Source: Siphonodentalium dalli (Eukaryota; Mollusca; Scaphopoda; Gadilida; Siphonodentaliidae). From it: a stretch of 64,000 nucleotides of DNA. Under the pieces are notes generated by a model, which was given only the letters and a program-made list of their open reading frames with translations, did not search any database and had not been told where the DNA came from. Of this stretch, positions 32,860 through 46,774 are shown piece after piece. The stretch spans positions 8,041,814-8,105,813 of the forward strand of contig CP136063.1 of the NCBI GenBank assembly GCA_032622095.1. The letters are read 5' to 3'. A program made the position numbers and the translations under genes. Numbering within the stretch: the stretch's first letter is position 1; every line of letters begins with the position of its first letter.

Positions 32860-35800
32860 CAATAATGTTTGATTAGCTCGATGCACTCATACTAGCCATT
32901 GATATATAGTCACAATAATGTTTGATTAGCTCGATGCACTGATACTAGCCATTGATATATAGTCACAATAATGTTTGATTAGCTCGATGCACTCATACTA
33001 GCCATTGATATATAGTCACAATAATGTTTGATTAGCTCGATGCACTGATACTAACCATTGATATATAGTCACAATAATGTTTGATTAGCTCGATGCACTG
33101 ATACTAGCCATTGATATATAGTCACAATAATGTTTGATTAGCTCGATGCACTGATACTAGCCATTGATATATAGTCACAATAATGTTTGATTAGCTCGAT
33201 GCACTGATACTAACCATTGATACATAGTCACAATAATGTTTGATTAGCTCGATGCACTGATACTAGCCATTGATATATAGTCACAATAATGTTTGATTAG
33301 CTCGATGCACTGATACTAGCCATTGATATATAGTCACAATAATGTTTGATTAGCTCGATGCACTGATACTAGCCATTGATACATAGTCACAATAATGTTT
33401 GATTAGCTCGATGCACTGATACTAGCCATTGATATATAGTCACAATAATGTTTGATTAGCTCGATGCACTGATACTAGCCATTGATATATAGTCACAATA
33501 ATGTTTGATTAGCTCGATGCACTGATACTAGCCATTGATATATAGTCACAATAATGTTTGATTAGCTCGATGCACTGATACTAGCCATTGATATATAGTC
33601 ACAATAATGTTTGATTAGCTCGATGCACTGATACTAGCCATTGATATATAGTCACAATAATGTTTGATTAGCTCGATGCACTGATACTAGCCATTGATAC
33701 ATAGTCACAATAATGTTTGATTAGCTCGATGCACTGATACTAGCCATTGATACATAGTCACAATAATGTTTGATTAGCTCGATGCACTGATACTAGCCAT
33801 TGATATATAGTGACAATAATGTTTGATTAGCTCGATGCACTGATACTAGCCATTGATATATAGTCACAATAATGTTTGATTAGCTCGATGCACTGATACT
33901 AGCCATTGATATATAGTCACAATAATGTTTGATTAGCTCGATGCACTGATACTAGCCATTGATATATAGTCACAATAATGTTTGATTAGCTCGATGCACT
34001 CATACTAGCCATTGATATATAGTCACAATAATGTTTGATTAGCTCGATGCACTGATACTAACCATTGATATATAGTCACAATAATGTTTGATTAGCTCGA
34101 TGCACTGATACTAGCCATTGATATATAGTCACAATAATGTTTGATTAGCTCGATGCCCTGATACTAGCCATTGATATATAGTCACAATAATGTTTGATTA
34201 GCTCGATGCACTGATACTAGCCATTGATATATAGTGACAATAATGTTTGATTAGCTCGATGCACTGATACTAACCATTGATATATAGTCACAATAATGTT
34301 TGATTAGCTCGATGCACCGATACTAGCCATTGATATATAGTCACAATAATGTTTGATTAGCTCGATGTACTGATACTAGCCATTGATACATAGTCACAAT
34401 AATGTTTGATTAGCTCGATGCACTGATACTAACCATTGATATATAGTCACAATAATGTTTGATTAGCTCGATGCACTGATACTAGCCATTGATATATAGT
34501 CACAATAATGTTTGATTAGCTCGATGCACTGATACAAGCCATTGATATATAGTCACAATAATGTTTGATTAGCTCGATGCACTCATACTAGCCATTGATA
34601 TATAGTCACAATAATGTTTGATTAGCTCGATGCACTGATACTAGCCATTGACATATAGTCACAATAATGTTTGATTAGCTCGATGCACCGATACTAGCCA
34701 TTGATATATAGTCACAATAATGTTTGATTAGCTCGATGCACTGATACTAGACATTGATATATAGTCACAATAATGTTTGATTAGCTCGATGCACTGATAC
34801 TAGCCATTGATATATAGTCACAATAATGTTTGATTAGCTCGATGCACTGATACTAGCCATTGATATATAGTCACAATAATGTTTGATTAGCTCGATGCAC
34901 TGATACTAGCCATTGATATATAGTCACAATAATGTTTGATTAGCTCGATGCACGGATACTAGCCATTGATATATAGTCACAATAATGTTTGATTAGCTCG
35001 ATGCACTGATACTAGCCATTGATATATAGTCACAATAATGTTTGATTAGCTCGATGCACTGATACTAGCCATTGATATATAGTCACAATAATGTTTGATT
35101 AGCTCGATGCACTCATACTAGCCATTGATATATAGTCACAATAATGTTTGATTAGCTCGATGCACTGATACTAGCCATTGATATATAGTGACAATAATGT
35201 TTGATTAGCTCGATGCACTCATACTAGCCATTGATATATAGTCACAATAATGTTTGATTAGCTCGATGCACTGATACTAACCATTGATATATAGTCACAA
35301 TAATGTTTGATTAGCTCGATGCACTGATACTAGCCATTGATATATAGTCACAATAATGTTTGATTAGCTCGATGCACTGATACTAGCCATTGATATATAG
35401 TCACAATAATGTTTGATTAGCTCGATGCACTGATACTAACCATTGATACATAGTCACAATAATGTTTGATTAGCTCGATGCACTGATACTAGCCATTGAT
35501 ATATAGTCACAATAATGTTTGATTAGCTCGATGCACTGATACTAGCCATTGATATATAGTCACAATAATGTTTGATTAGCTCGATGCACTGATACTAGCC
35601 ATTGATACATAGTCACAATAATGTTTGATTAGCTCGATGCACTGATACTAGCCATTGATATATAGTCACAATAATGTTTGATTAGCTCGATGCACTGATA
35701 CTAGCCATTGATATATAGTCACAATAATGTTTGATTAGCTCGATGCACTGATACTAGCCATTGATATATAGTCACAATAATGTTTGATTAGCTCGATGCA

Positions 35801-37440
35801 CTGATACTAGCCATTGATATATAGTCACAATAATGTTTGATTAGCTCGATGCACTGATACTAGCCATTGATATATAGTCACAATAATGTTTGATTAGCTC
35901 GATGCACTGATACTAGCCATTGATACATAGTCACAATAATGTTTGATTAGCTCGATGCACTGATACTAGCCATTGATACATAGTCACAATAATGTTTGAT
36001 TAGCTCGATGCACTGATACTAGCCATTGATATATAGTGACAATAATGTTTGATTAGCTCGATGCACTGATACTAGCCATTGATATATAGTCACAATAATG
36101 TTTGATTAGCTCGATGCACTGATACTAGCCATTGATATATAGTCACAATAATGTTTGATTAGCTCGATGCACTGATACTAGCCATTGATATATAGTCACA
36201 ATAATGTTTGATTAGCTCGATGCACTCATACTAGCCATTGATATATAGTCACAATAATGTTTGATTAGCTCGATGCACTGATACTAACCATTGATATATA
36301 GTCACAATAATGTTTGATTAGCTCGATGCACTGATACTAGCCATTGATATATAGTCACAATAATGTTTGATTAGCTCGATGCCCTGATACTAGCCATTGA
36401 TATATAGTCACAATAATGTTTGATTAGCTCGATGCACTGATACTAGCCATTGATATATAGTGACAATAATGTTTGATTAGCTCGATGCACTGATACTAAC
36501 CATTGATATATAGTCACAATAATGTTTGATTAGCTCGATGCACCGATACTAGCCATTGATATATAGTCACAATAATGTTTGATTAGCTCGATGTACTGAT
36601 ACTAGCCATTGATACATAGTCACAATAATGTTTGATTAGCTCGATGCACTGATACTAACCATTGATATATAGTCACAATAATGTTTGATTAGCTCGATGC
36701 ACTGATACTAGCCATTGATATATAGTCACAATAATGTTTGATTAGCTCGATGCACTGATACAAGCCATTGATATATAGTCACAATAATGTTTGATTAGCT
36801 CGATGCACTCATACTAGCCATTGATATATAGTCACAATAATGTTTGATTAGCTCGATGCACTGATACTAGCCATTGACATATAGTCACAATAATGTTTGA
36901 TTAGCTCGATGCACCGATACTAGCCATTGATATATAGTCACAATAATGTTTGATTAGCTCGATGCACTGATACTAGACATTGATATATAGTCACAATAAT
37001 GTTTGATTAGCTCGATGCACTGATACTAGCCATTGATATATAGTCACAATAATGTTTGATTAGCTCGATGCACTGATACTAGCCATTGATATATAGTCAC
37101 AATAATGTTTGATTAGCTCGATGCACTGATACTAGCCATTGATATATAGTCACAATAATGTTTGATTAGCTCGATGCACGGATACTAGCCATTGATATAT
37201 AGTCACAATAATGTTTGATTAGCTCGATGCACTGATACTAGCCATTGATATATAGTCACAATAATGTTTGATTAGCTCGATGCACTGATACTAGCCATTG
37301 ATATATAGTCACAATAATGTTTGATTAGCTCGATGCACTGATACTAGCCATTGATATATAGTCACAATAATGTTTGATTAGCTCGATGCACTGATACTAG
37401 CCATTGATATATAGTGACAATAATGTTTGATTAGCTCGAT
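32860..37440. repeat. Higher-order repeat: 42 monomers (2,226 bp) duplicated in tandem
   Basis: Diagnostic variants recur at an exact offset of 2,226 bp = 42 x 53. These include TAACCATTGATACATAG at 33211 and 35437, TAACC at 33052 and 35278, the CGG variant at 34952 and 37178, and similarly GATGTACTG, GATACAAGCC and GTGAC units. Single differences mark the edges of the duplicated block. Confidence 0.85.
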
Positions 37441-38979
37441 GCACCGATACTAGCCATTGATATATAGTCACAATAATGTTTGATTAGCTCGATGCACTGA
37501 TACTAGCCATTGATATATAGTCACAATAATGTTTGATTAGCTCGATGCACTGATACTAGCCATTGATATATAGTCACAATAATGTTTGATTAGCTCGATG
37601 CACTGATACTAGCCATTGATATATAGTCACAATAATGTTTGATTAGCTAGATGCTCTGATACTAGCCATTGATATATAGTCACAATAATGTTTGATTAGC
37701 TCGATGCACTGATACTAGCCATTGATATATAGTGACAATAATGTTTGATTAGCTCGATGCACTGATACTAGCCATTGATATATAGTCACAATAATGTTTG
37801 ATTAGCTCGATGCACAGATACTAGCCATTGATATATAGTCACAATAATGTTTGATTAGCTCGATGCACCGATACTAGCCATTGATATATAGTCACAATAA
37901 TGTTTGATTAGCTCGATGCACTGATACTAGCCATTGATATATCGTGACAATAATGTTTGATTAGGTCGATGCACTCATACTAGCCATTGATATATAGTCA
38001 CAATAATGTTTGATTAGCTCGATGCACTCATACTAGCCATTGATATATAGTGACAATAATGTTTGATTAGCTCGATGCACTGATACTAGCCATTGATACA
38101 TAGTGACAATAATGTTTGATTAGCTCGATGCACTGATACTAGCCATTGATATATAGTCACAATAATGTTTGATTAGCTCGATGCACTGATACTAGCCATT
38201 GATATATAGTGACAATAATGTTTGATTAGCTCGATGCACCGATACTAGCCATTGATACATAGTGACAATAATGTTTGATTAGCTCGATGCACTGATACTA
38301 GCCATTGATATATAGTCACAATAATGTTTGATTAGCTCGATGCACTGATACTAAGCATTGATATATAGTCACAATAATGTTTGATTAGCTCGATGCATTG
38401 ATACTAGCCATTGATATATAGTCACAATAATGTTTGATTAGCTCGATGCACTGATACTGGCCATTGATATATAGTCACAATAATGTTTGATTAGCTCGAT
38501 GCACTGATACTAGCCATTGATATATAGTGACAATAATGTTTGATTAGCTCGATGCACCGATACTAGCCATTGATACATAGTGACAATAATGTTTGATTAG
38601 CTCGATACACTGATACTAGCCATTGATATATAGTCACAATAATGTTTGATTAGCTCGATGCCCTGATACTAGCCATTGATATATAGTCACAATAATGTTT
38701 GATTAGCTCGATGCACTGATACTAGCCATTGATATATAGTCACAATAATGTTTGATTAGCTCGATGCACTGATACTAGCCATTGATATATAGTCACAATA
38801 ATGTTTGATTAGCTCGATGCACTGATACTAACCATTGATATATAGTCACAATAATGTTTGATTAGCTCGATGCACTGATACTAACCATTGATATATAGTC
38901 ACAATAATGTTTGATTAGCTCGATGCACTGATACTAGCCATTGATATATAGTGACAATAATGTTTGATTAGCTCGATGC

Positions 38980-39700
38980 ACTGATACTAGCCATTGATAT
39001 ATAGTGACAATAATGTTTGATTAGCTCGATGCACCGATACTAGCCATTGATATATAGTGACAATAATGTTTGATTATCTCGATGCACTGATACTAGCCAT
39101 TGATATATAGTCACAATAATGTTTGATTAGCTCGATGCACCGATACTAGCCATTGATATATAGTGACAATAATGTTTGATTATCTCGATGCACTGATACT
39201 AGCCATTGATATATAGTGACAATAATGTTTGATTAGCTCGATGCACTGATACTAACCATTGATATATAGTCACAATAATGTTTGATTAGCTCGATGCACT
39301 GATACTAGCCATTGATATATAGTGACAATAATGTTTGATTAGCTCGATGCACTGATACTAGCCATTGATATATAGTGACAATAATGTTTGATTAGCTCGA
39401 TGCACCGATACTAGCCATTGATATATAGTGACAATAATGTTTGATTATCTCGATGCACTGATACTAGCCATTGATATATAGTCACAATAATGTTTGATTA
39501 GCTCGATGCACCGATACTAGCCATTGATATATAGTGACAATAATGTTTGATTATCTCGATGCACTGATACTAGCCATTGATATATAGTGACAATAATGTT
39601 TGATTAGCTCGATGCACCGATACTAGCCATTGATATATAGTGACAATAATGTTTGATTATCTCGATGCACTGATACTAGCCATTGATATATAGTCACAAT
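38980..39700. repeat. Higher-order repeat: 7 monomers (371 bp)
   Basis: The rare combination GTGACAATAATG followed by TTTGATTATCTCG recurs near 39060, 39170, 39430, 39540 and 39650. The ordered pattern repeats at 371 bp = 7 x 53. Confidence 0.65.
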
Positions 39701-41299
39701 AATGTTTGATTAGCTCGATGCACTGATACTAGCCATTGATATATAGTCACAATAATGATGATTAGCTCGATGCACTGATACTAGCCATTGATATATAGTC
39801 ACAATAATGTTTGATTAGCTCGATGCACTGATACTAGCCATTGATATATAGTCACAATAATGTTTGATTAGCTCGATGCACTCATACTAGCAATTGATAT
39901 ATAGTCACAATAATGTTTGATTATCTCGATGCACTGATACTAGCCATTGATATATAGTCACAATAATGTTTGATTAGCTCGATGCACTGATACTAGCCAT
40001 TGATATATAGTCACAATAATGTTTGATTAGCTCGATGCACTGATACTAGCCATTGATATATAGTCACAATAATGTTTGATTAGCTCGATGCACTGATACT
40101 AGCCATTGATATATAGTGACAATAATGTTTGATTAGCTCGATGCACTGATACTAGCCATTGATATATAGTCACAATAATGTTTGATTAGCTCGATGCACT
40201 GATACTAGCCATTGATATATAGTCACAATAATGTTTGATTAGCTAGATGCACTGATACTAGCCATTGATATATAGTCACAATAATGTTTGATTAGCTCGA
40301 TGCCCTGATACTAGCCATTGATATATAGTCACAATAATGTTTGATTAGCTCGATGCACTGATACTAGACATTGATATATAGTCACAATAATGTTTGATTA
40401 GCTCGATGCACTGATACTAGCTATTAATATATAGTCACAATAATGTTTGATTAGCTCGATGCACTGATACTAGCCATTGATATATAGTCACAATAATGTT
40501 TGATTAGCTCGATGCACTGATACTAGCCATTGATATATAGTCACAATAATGTTTGATTATCTCGATGCACTGATACTAGCCATTGATATATAGTCACAAT
40601 AATGTTTGATTAGCTCGATGCACTGATACTAGCCATTGATATATAGTCACAATAATGTTTGATTAGCTCGATGCACCGATACTAGCCATTGATATATATT
40701 CACAATAATGTTTGATTAGCTCGATGCACTCATACTAGCCATTGATATATAGTCACAATAATGTTTGATTAGCTCGATGCACTGATACTAGCCATTGATA
40801 TATAGTCACAATAATGTTTGATTAGCTCGATGCACCGATACTAGCCATTGATATATATTCACAATAATGTTTGATTAGCTCGATGCACTGATACTAGCCA
40901 TTGATATATAGTCACAATAATGTTTGATTACCTCGATGCACTGATACTAGCCATTGATACATAGTCACAATAATGTTTGATTAGCTAGATGCACTGATAC
41001 TAGCCATTGATATATAGTCACAATAATGTTTGATTAGCTCGATGCACTGATACTAGCCATTGATATATAGTCACAATAATGTTTGATTAGCTCGATGCAC
41101 TGATACTAGCCATTGATATATAGTCACAATAATGTTTGATTAGCTCGATGCACTGATACTAGCTATTAATATATAGTCACAATAATGTTTGATTAGCTCG
41201 ATGCACTGATACTAACCATTGATATATAGTCACAATAATGTTTGATTAGCTCGATGCACCGATACTAGCCATTGATATATATTCACAATAATGTTTGAT

Positions 41300-42800
41300 T
41301 AGCTCGATGCACTGATACTAACCATTGATATATAGTCACAATAATGTTTGATTAGCTCGATGCCCTGATACTAGCCATTGATATATAGTCACAATAATGT
41401 TTGATTAGCTCGATGCCCTGATACTAGCCATTGATATATAGTCACAATAATGTTTGATTAGCTCGATGTCCTGATACTAGCCATTGATATATAGTCACAA
41501 TAATGTTTGATTAGCTCGATGCACTGATACTAACCATTGATATATAGTCACAATAATGTTTGATTAGCTCGATGCCCTGATACTAGCCATTGATATATAG
41601 TCACAATAATGTTTGATTAGCTCGATGTCCTGATACTAGCCATTGATATATAGTCACAATAATGTTTGATTAGCTCGATGCACTGATACTAACCATTGAT
41701 ATATAGTCACAATAATGTTTGATTAGCTCGATGCACTGATACTAGCCATTGATATATAGTCACAATAATGTTTGATTAGCTAGATGCACTGATACTAGCC
41801 ATTGATATATAGTCACAATAATGTTTGATTAGCTCGATGCACTGATACTAGCCATTGATATATAGTCACAATAATGTTTGATTAGCTCGATGCACTGATA
41901 CTAGCCATTGATATATAGTCACAATAATGTTTGATTAGCTCGATGCACTGATACTAGCTATTAATATATAGTCACAATAATGTTTGATTAGCTCGATGCA
42001 CTGATACTAACCATTGATATATAGTCACAATAATGTTTGATTAGCTCGATGCACTGATACTAGCCATTGATATATAGTCACAATAATGTTTGATTAGCTC
42101 GATGCACTGATACTAGCCATTGATATATAGTCACAATAATGTTTGATTAGCTCGATGCACTGATACTAGCCATTGATACATAGTCACAATAATGTTTGAT
42201 TAGCTCGATGCACTGATACTAGCCATTGATATATAGTCACAATAATGTTTGATTAGCTCGATGCCCTCATACTAGCCATTGATATATAGTCACAATAATG
42301 TTTGATTAGCTCGATGCACTGATACTAGCCATTGATACATAGTCACAATAATGTTTGATTAGCTCGATGCACCGATACTAGCTATTAATATATAGTCACA
42401 ATAATGTTTGATTAGCTCGATGCACCGATACTAACCATTGATATATAGTCACAATAATGTTTGATTAGCTCGATGCACCGATACTAGCCATTGATATATA
42501 TTCACAATAATGTTTGATTAGCTCGATGCACTGATACTAACCATTGATATATAGTCACAATAATGTTTGATTAGCTCGATGCCCTGATACTAGCCATTGA
42601 TATATAGTCACAATAATGTTTGATTAGCTCGATGCCCTGATACTAGCCATTGATATATAGTCACAATAATGTTTGATTAGCTCGATGTCCTGATACTAGC
42701 CATTGATATATAGTCACAATAATGTTTGATTAGCTCGATGCACTGATACTAACCATTGATATATAGTCACAATAATGTTTGATTAGCTCGATGCACTGAT
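41300..42800. repeat. Higher-order repeat: 23 monomers (1,219 bp)
   Basis: A run of GCCCTG, GCCCTG, GTCCTG then TAACC variants begins at 41362 and again at 42581, an offset of 1,219 bp = 23 x 53. A shorter local repetition of the same variants appears at 41573. Confidence 0.75.
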
Positions 42801-43659
42801 ACTAGCCATTGATATATAGTCACAATAATGTTTGATTAGCTCGATGCACTGATACTAACCATTGATATATAGTCACAATAATGTTTGATTAGCTCGATGC
42901 ACTGATACTAGCCATTGATATATAGTCACAATAATGTTTGATTAGCTCGATGCACCGATACTAGCCATTGATATATAGTCACAATAATGTTTGATTAGCT
43001 CGATGCACTGATACTAACCATTGATATATAGTCACAATAATGTTTGATTAGCTCGATGCACTGATACTAACCATTGATATATAGTCACAATAATGTTTGA
43101 TTAGCTCGATGCACAGATACTAGCCATTGATATATGGACACAATAATGTTTGATTAGCTCGATGCACCGATACTAGCCATTGATATATAGTCACAATAAT
43201 GTTTGATTAGCTCGATGCACAGATACTAGCCATTGATATATAGTCACAATAATGTTTGATTAGCTCGATGCACCGATACTAGCCATTGATATATAGTCAC
43301 AATAATGTTTGATTAGCTCGATGCACTGATACTGGCCATTGATACATAGTCACAATAATGTTTGATTAGCTCGATGCACTCATACTAGCCATTGATATAT
43401 AGTCACAATAATGTTTGATTAGCTCGATGCACTGATACTAGCCATTGATATATAGTCACAATAATGTTTGATTAGCTCGATGCACTGATACTAACCATTG
43501 ATATATAGTCACAATAATGTTTGATTAGCTCGATGCACTGATACTAACCATTGATATATAGTCACAATAATGTTTGAGCCAGCTGCTATATAGGTAGTTA
43601 CAATGACGACCCCCTTTGTACAGTAGCTTTGCACAAGTCTGCATCTCTATGAGTACATT

Positions 43660-43805
43660 CTAGTTTAGTAATGCAAAGAGTAAAATCCAAGATGGCTGCA
43701 AGCGGCCATGTTTTATGGCTGAATGATCCCAAAATGACTCGTTCCCATCTACTAGTAAAATATTAATTTCCACGACAAATTTCATGATGATCAGATGAAC
43801 ACTCA
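43660..43805. repeat. Single copy of the ~160-bp repeat unit
   Basis: AATGCAAAGAGTAAAATCC, then GCGGCCATGTTTTATGGC, then ATGACTCGTTCCCATCTAC match the units of the arrays at 5.5-8.6 kb. No termini are present. Confidence 0.75.
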
Positions 43806-44985
43806 CATATGCGTGATTCTGTCCGAAAAATTTATATCGGACGTTCCTATCCCCATAGAGCCCGGGTCCCACGCCATAAGGTTGTTTATAGTAGCTTTTT
43901 GCGATCGTATGCATTATTTATAAAACATCAACTTAGTGTAACCATATTGTAAATGGCCACAAAATAAAAAATTCCCATGTCCTAAACCACCGTAGTTTAT
44001 GGATCATTCTGTTTTAGTATTAAATTTGGAGAAACCCGACCAGCATCAATCTAACAACTACAACAACTCATCTATGCCAATGATATGTTTAGCCATACCT
44101 GTATACATGCGGATAGGGTGGTATTGTTTAAAAATGTTAAACAATGTTATCATGTCCATATGTATTGCTAAATATTGCTGGGCTTATATAGATGGTTGTT
44201 CTATAATTCCTGGTCGGGTTTATCCGATGCAGTTAATACTCAAATGTGAAATTTGAAATATACCTGGTCGTCAAAGTGAACCAGATGTCTTATTTAAGGC
44301 TAGCAACGGTTGCTAATCAAATACCACAATTGTGTACTAATCAGTCATTGGTATTGCCTTAATTTATTCATTGTCTAATCACATGGTGTTGGTTTTGTTC
44401 AAAGTTGGGCACATGCATGTCTAAAACTGTGCAGCCATGTTCTGCATAGGCCACTGATCGCTATAAGATCGGGAGATTTTGCCACCGATCCCGATAGCTC
44501 CTTAGTAACGGTTACTAAGCACCTGCTCGGAATTTGCAGGAAAATGCAACTATAGTTGATATTTATTTTACTCATTAAGCTCTACTTTGTTGGAAATTCG
44601 AATTTACTTGGTTTTCACAACTGTACACCAAGCGTGGAGATCAACTGTGGTCAGAATATTGATGGTGAATGTTGGGTTTCAGTCACTGTACTGAAGTTGG
44701 CCAAAAGTAACTGGCGTGGGAAGTGTGAAAGCAAAGCCTATACTGCTATAGTAAAGATCTCAGCTGCACCGAAATGTCCATTTATCAGTAGCACAAATCC
44801 TGCAAAAACACAGATTCTCTCAGTGCATGTGGGATAAACTCCGATGACAACGATTGAGTTAATGACAACGAACAACTACCATCTATACATGTGTATTTGT
44901 GACACTACATCCCGTTATGACCAACTATGTGGTTTTAAAACTAGTCAGTGGACAACAGGACAGACAAGTATCAAATAAAATAAAA
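43806..44985. other. Interval with weak coding signals only
   Basis: The plus-strand open frame 44556-44837 contains a cysteine-bearing stretch (VEINCGQNIDGECWVSVTVL, then WRGKCESKAYTAIVKIS) that looks more protein-like than the surroundings and could be a fragment of an extracellular domain exon. No clear acceptor or donor was found. The frame 43999-44256 has no signature. Confidence 0.25.
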
Positions 44986-44994
44986 GGTCGCAGA

Positions 44995-45718
44995 CCACAT
45001 GTCCCCCGACTCGAGTGGTAAACTTCATGATTGGATTTGAGTGAAAAGGCAAAAATGTTCCAAATTTTCTAAGTCGAAAACCCCCCAAAAATATGGAAAA
45101 AAATATATTTTTTATTAGCTATATAGATGTTGCAAATCACCAACATGTTGGGAACAATATCCCAGAGTTTAAAATCTCTATATTTAAAACTGTAGGAGGA
45201 GTTGATTACACCTTGAAGGTACCCAATCTCATCCAAAAGGCAAAAATGTTCCAAATTTTCTAAGTAAAAAACCCCCCGAAAATATGGAAAAAATGATATT
45301 TTTTATTAGCTATATATATGTTGCAAATCACCAACATGTTAGGAACAATGTCCAGGAGTTTCAAATCTCTACATTTAAAACTGTAGGAGGAGTTGATTAC
45401 ACCATGAAGGTACCCAATCTCATCCAAAAGGCAAAAATGTTCCAAATTTTCTAAGTCGAAAACCCCCTGAAATATATGGAAAAAATTATATTTTTGATTA
45501 GCTATATAGATGTTGCAAATCACCAACATGTTAGGAACAATATCCCAGAGTTTCAAATCTCTACGTTTAAAACTGTAGGAGGAGTTGATTACACCATGAA
45601 GGTACCCAATCTCGGACGCACGGACGCGCGGACGCACGGACACGCGGACTGACGGACTGACGGACGCACGGACGGACGAGGGTCATTTCTATAGTCCTCC
45701 GACGGAAACGTCGGGGGA
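44995..45718. mobile_element. GGAC-tailed tandem-repeat element, three 191-bp units
   Basis: Ends are GTCCCCCGAC (about 45000) and GTCGGGGGAC (about 45709-45718), inverted. Three internal units start at CAAATTTTCTAAGTCG (45061, 45252, 45443; spacing 191 bp) and contain AACATGTTAGGAACAAT, TAAAACTGTAGGAGGAGTTG and GAAGGTACCCAATCTC. The last unit runs into GGACGCACGGACGCGCGGAC-type tail. Minus-strand open frames here are repeat translations. Confidence 0.8.
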
Positions 45719-45839
45719 CAACAATAATATAATATGTAATCACATCGTGAACAGTCTTGTTGTGAATATTTTCATTTGATTCAACAGGCTGCATCTTGTC
45801 GAAATTAAAAAAACCAGTCAACACTTACTTTTGCCAATT

Positions 45840-46360
45840 ACTGTATCTTGAGGCATAACTATATCATATCTTGCTACTTTTAAATCACGGATAGTTACTG
45901 TGGGTCAAACACGAGTGTTAAACTTCATATATAGTTGCGCATGATTGCCAATAAGTGATATTACAATCAACGTTTGAGCATAACACGAAATTCTCCATAC
46001 GGTTAAGTGTTAAAATTTTGATCGCAACTGTAGCCAGCAATAATCATCTGATCACATCCATTCTTTTTTAAAACTAAGTCTGTGTTTCATACTTAGTATT
46101 TTTTAGGAATATCAGTACGCGCATATCATCATACGCAAAGTGGCGCCATTTATCCGAAGTACTAGAATCTCCATAGGGCTCGGTGTTAAATTTTGATCAC
46201 AACTGTAGTCAACAAGAATTAACCGATCACAACAAAATTTTCAAAAAAATATGTAACGGTCATATCTAGTAGTTTCGAGAAGTTTCAAACCGCACAGATC
46301 ACCATACGCCAGATGGCATCATCTATCGTTTTCTGTAAATACGAAACGCTCTCTAAATTA
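45840..46360. repeat. Decayed ~190-bp tandem repeat
   Basis: Blocks with GTGTTAAATTTTGATC(A/G)CAACTGTAG and ATCA.CATACGC.A..TGGC recur about 190 bp apart at 45990-46340. The copies are strongly diverged. No gene seen here or in 46360-46760. Confidence 0.5.
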
Positions 46361-46774
46361 TGTTGACCCCGATTTAGGACGACCCGCCAAAATTCAAGAA
46401 TGGAAACAAGTCAATCCTGACAACACACCTATTAGGCATACAGAATCCGTTTTCAGATCGCTTTTAACAAACCAAAAATGCTAAACGACATAAGGAATCC
46501 GACTATCTGAATTCGGGACGCAACTACCGGCTATAAACTAACGAAATCTATTACGCCATCGAGAGTCGCTACATTTAATTTATATATCAGAATGACGGTG
46601 TGTCCTGTCAATTTGGATATAATATTTGTATAATATAACTACTTTTAGCAAGATTATTCTCCATTTCTATTTGATCACCCTACCGGAGTGTTTCACATCA
46701 CTTTAAATATGCGACATAACCACTCAATACAAATCATAACTAGAGGTGTGACTCTGTCCCAATGGGACTACGGA

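Larger units (their letters stand above)
31445..43577. repeat. 12.1-kb satellite array, 53-bp monomer, ~229 copies
   Basis: The monomer reads GCTCGATGCACTGATACTAG, then CCATTGATATATAGTCACAA, then TAATGTTTGATTA (53 bp). Start-to-start spacing is 53 bp throughout, apart from one 52-bp unit near 39756. Variation is concentrated at a few positions: CTG/CTC/CCG/CGG/CAG before ATAC, TAGCC/TAACC, TATATA/TACATA and GTCAC/GTGAC/TTCAC. No open frame of any length occurs, because TAG and TGA recur in each unit. Higher-order repeats are listed separately. The array edges are sharp: unrelated sequence before 31441 and GCCAGCTGC after 43577. Confidence 0.97.

Noticed and set aside
31445-43577. CRISPR-like array
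   Set aside because: Units are contiguous identical monomers without unique spacers, in an animal genome. It is a satellite.
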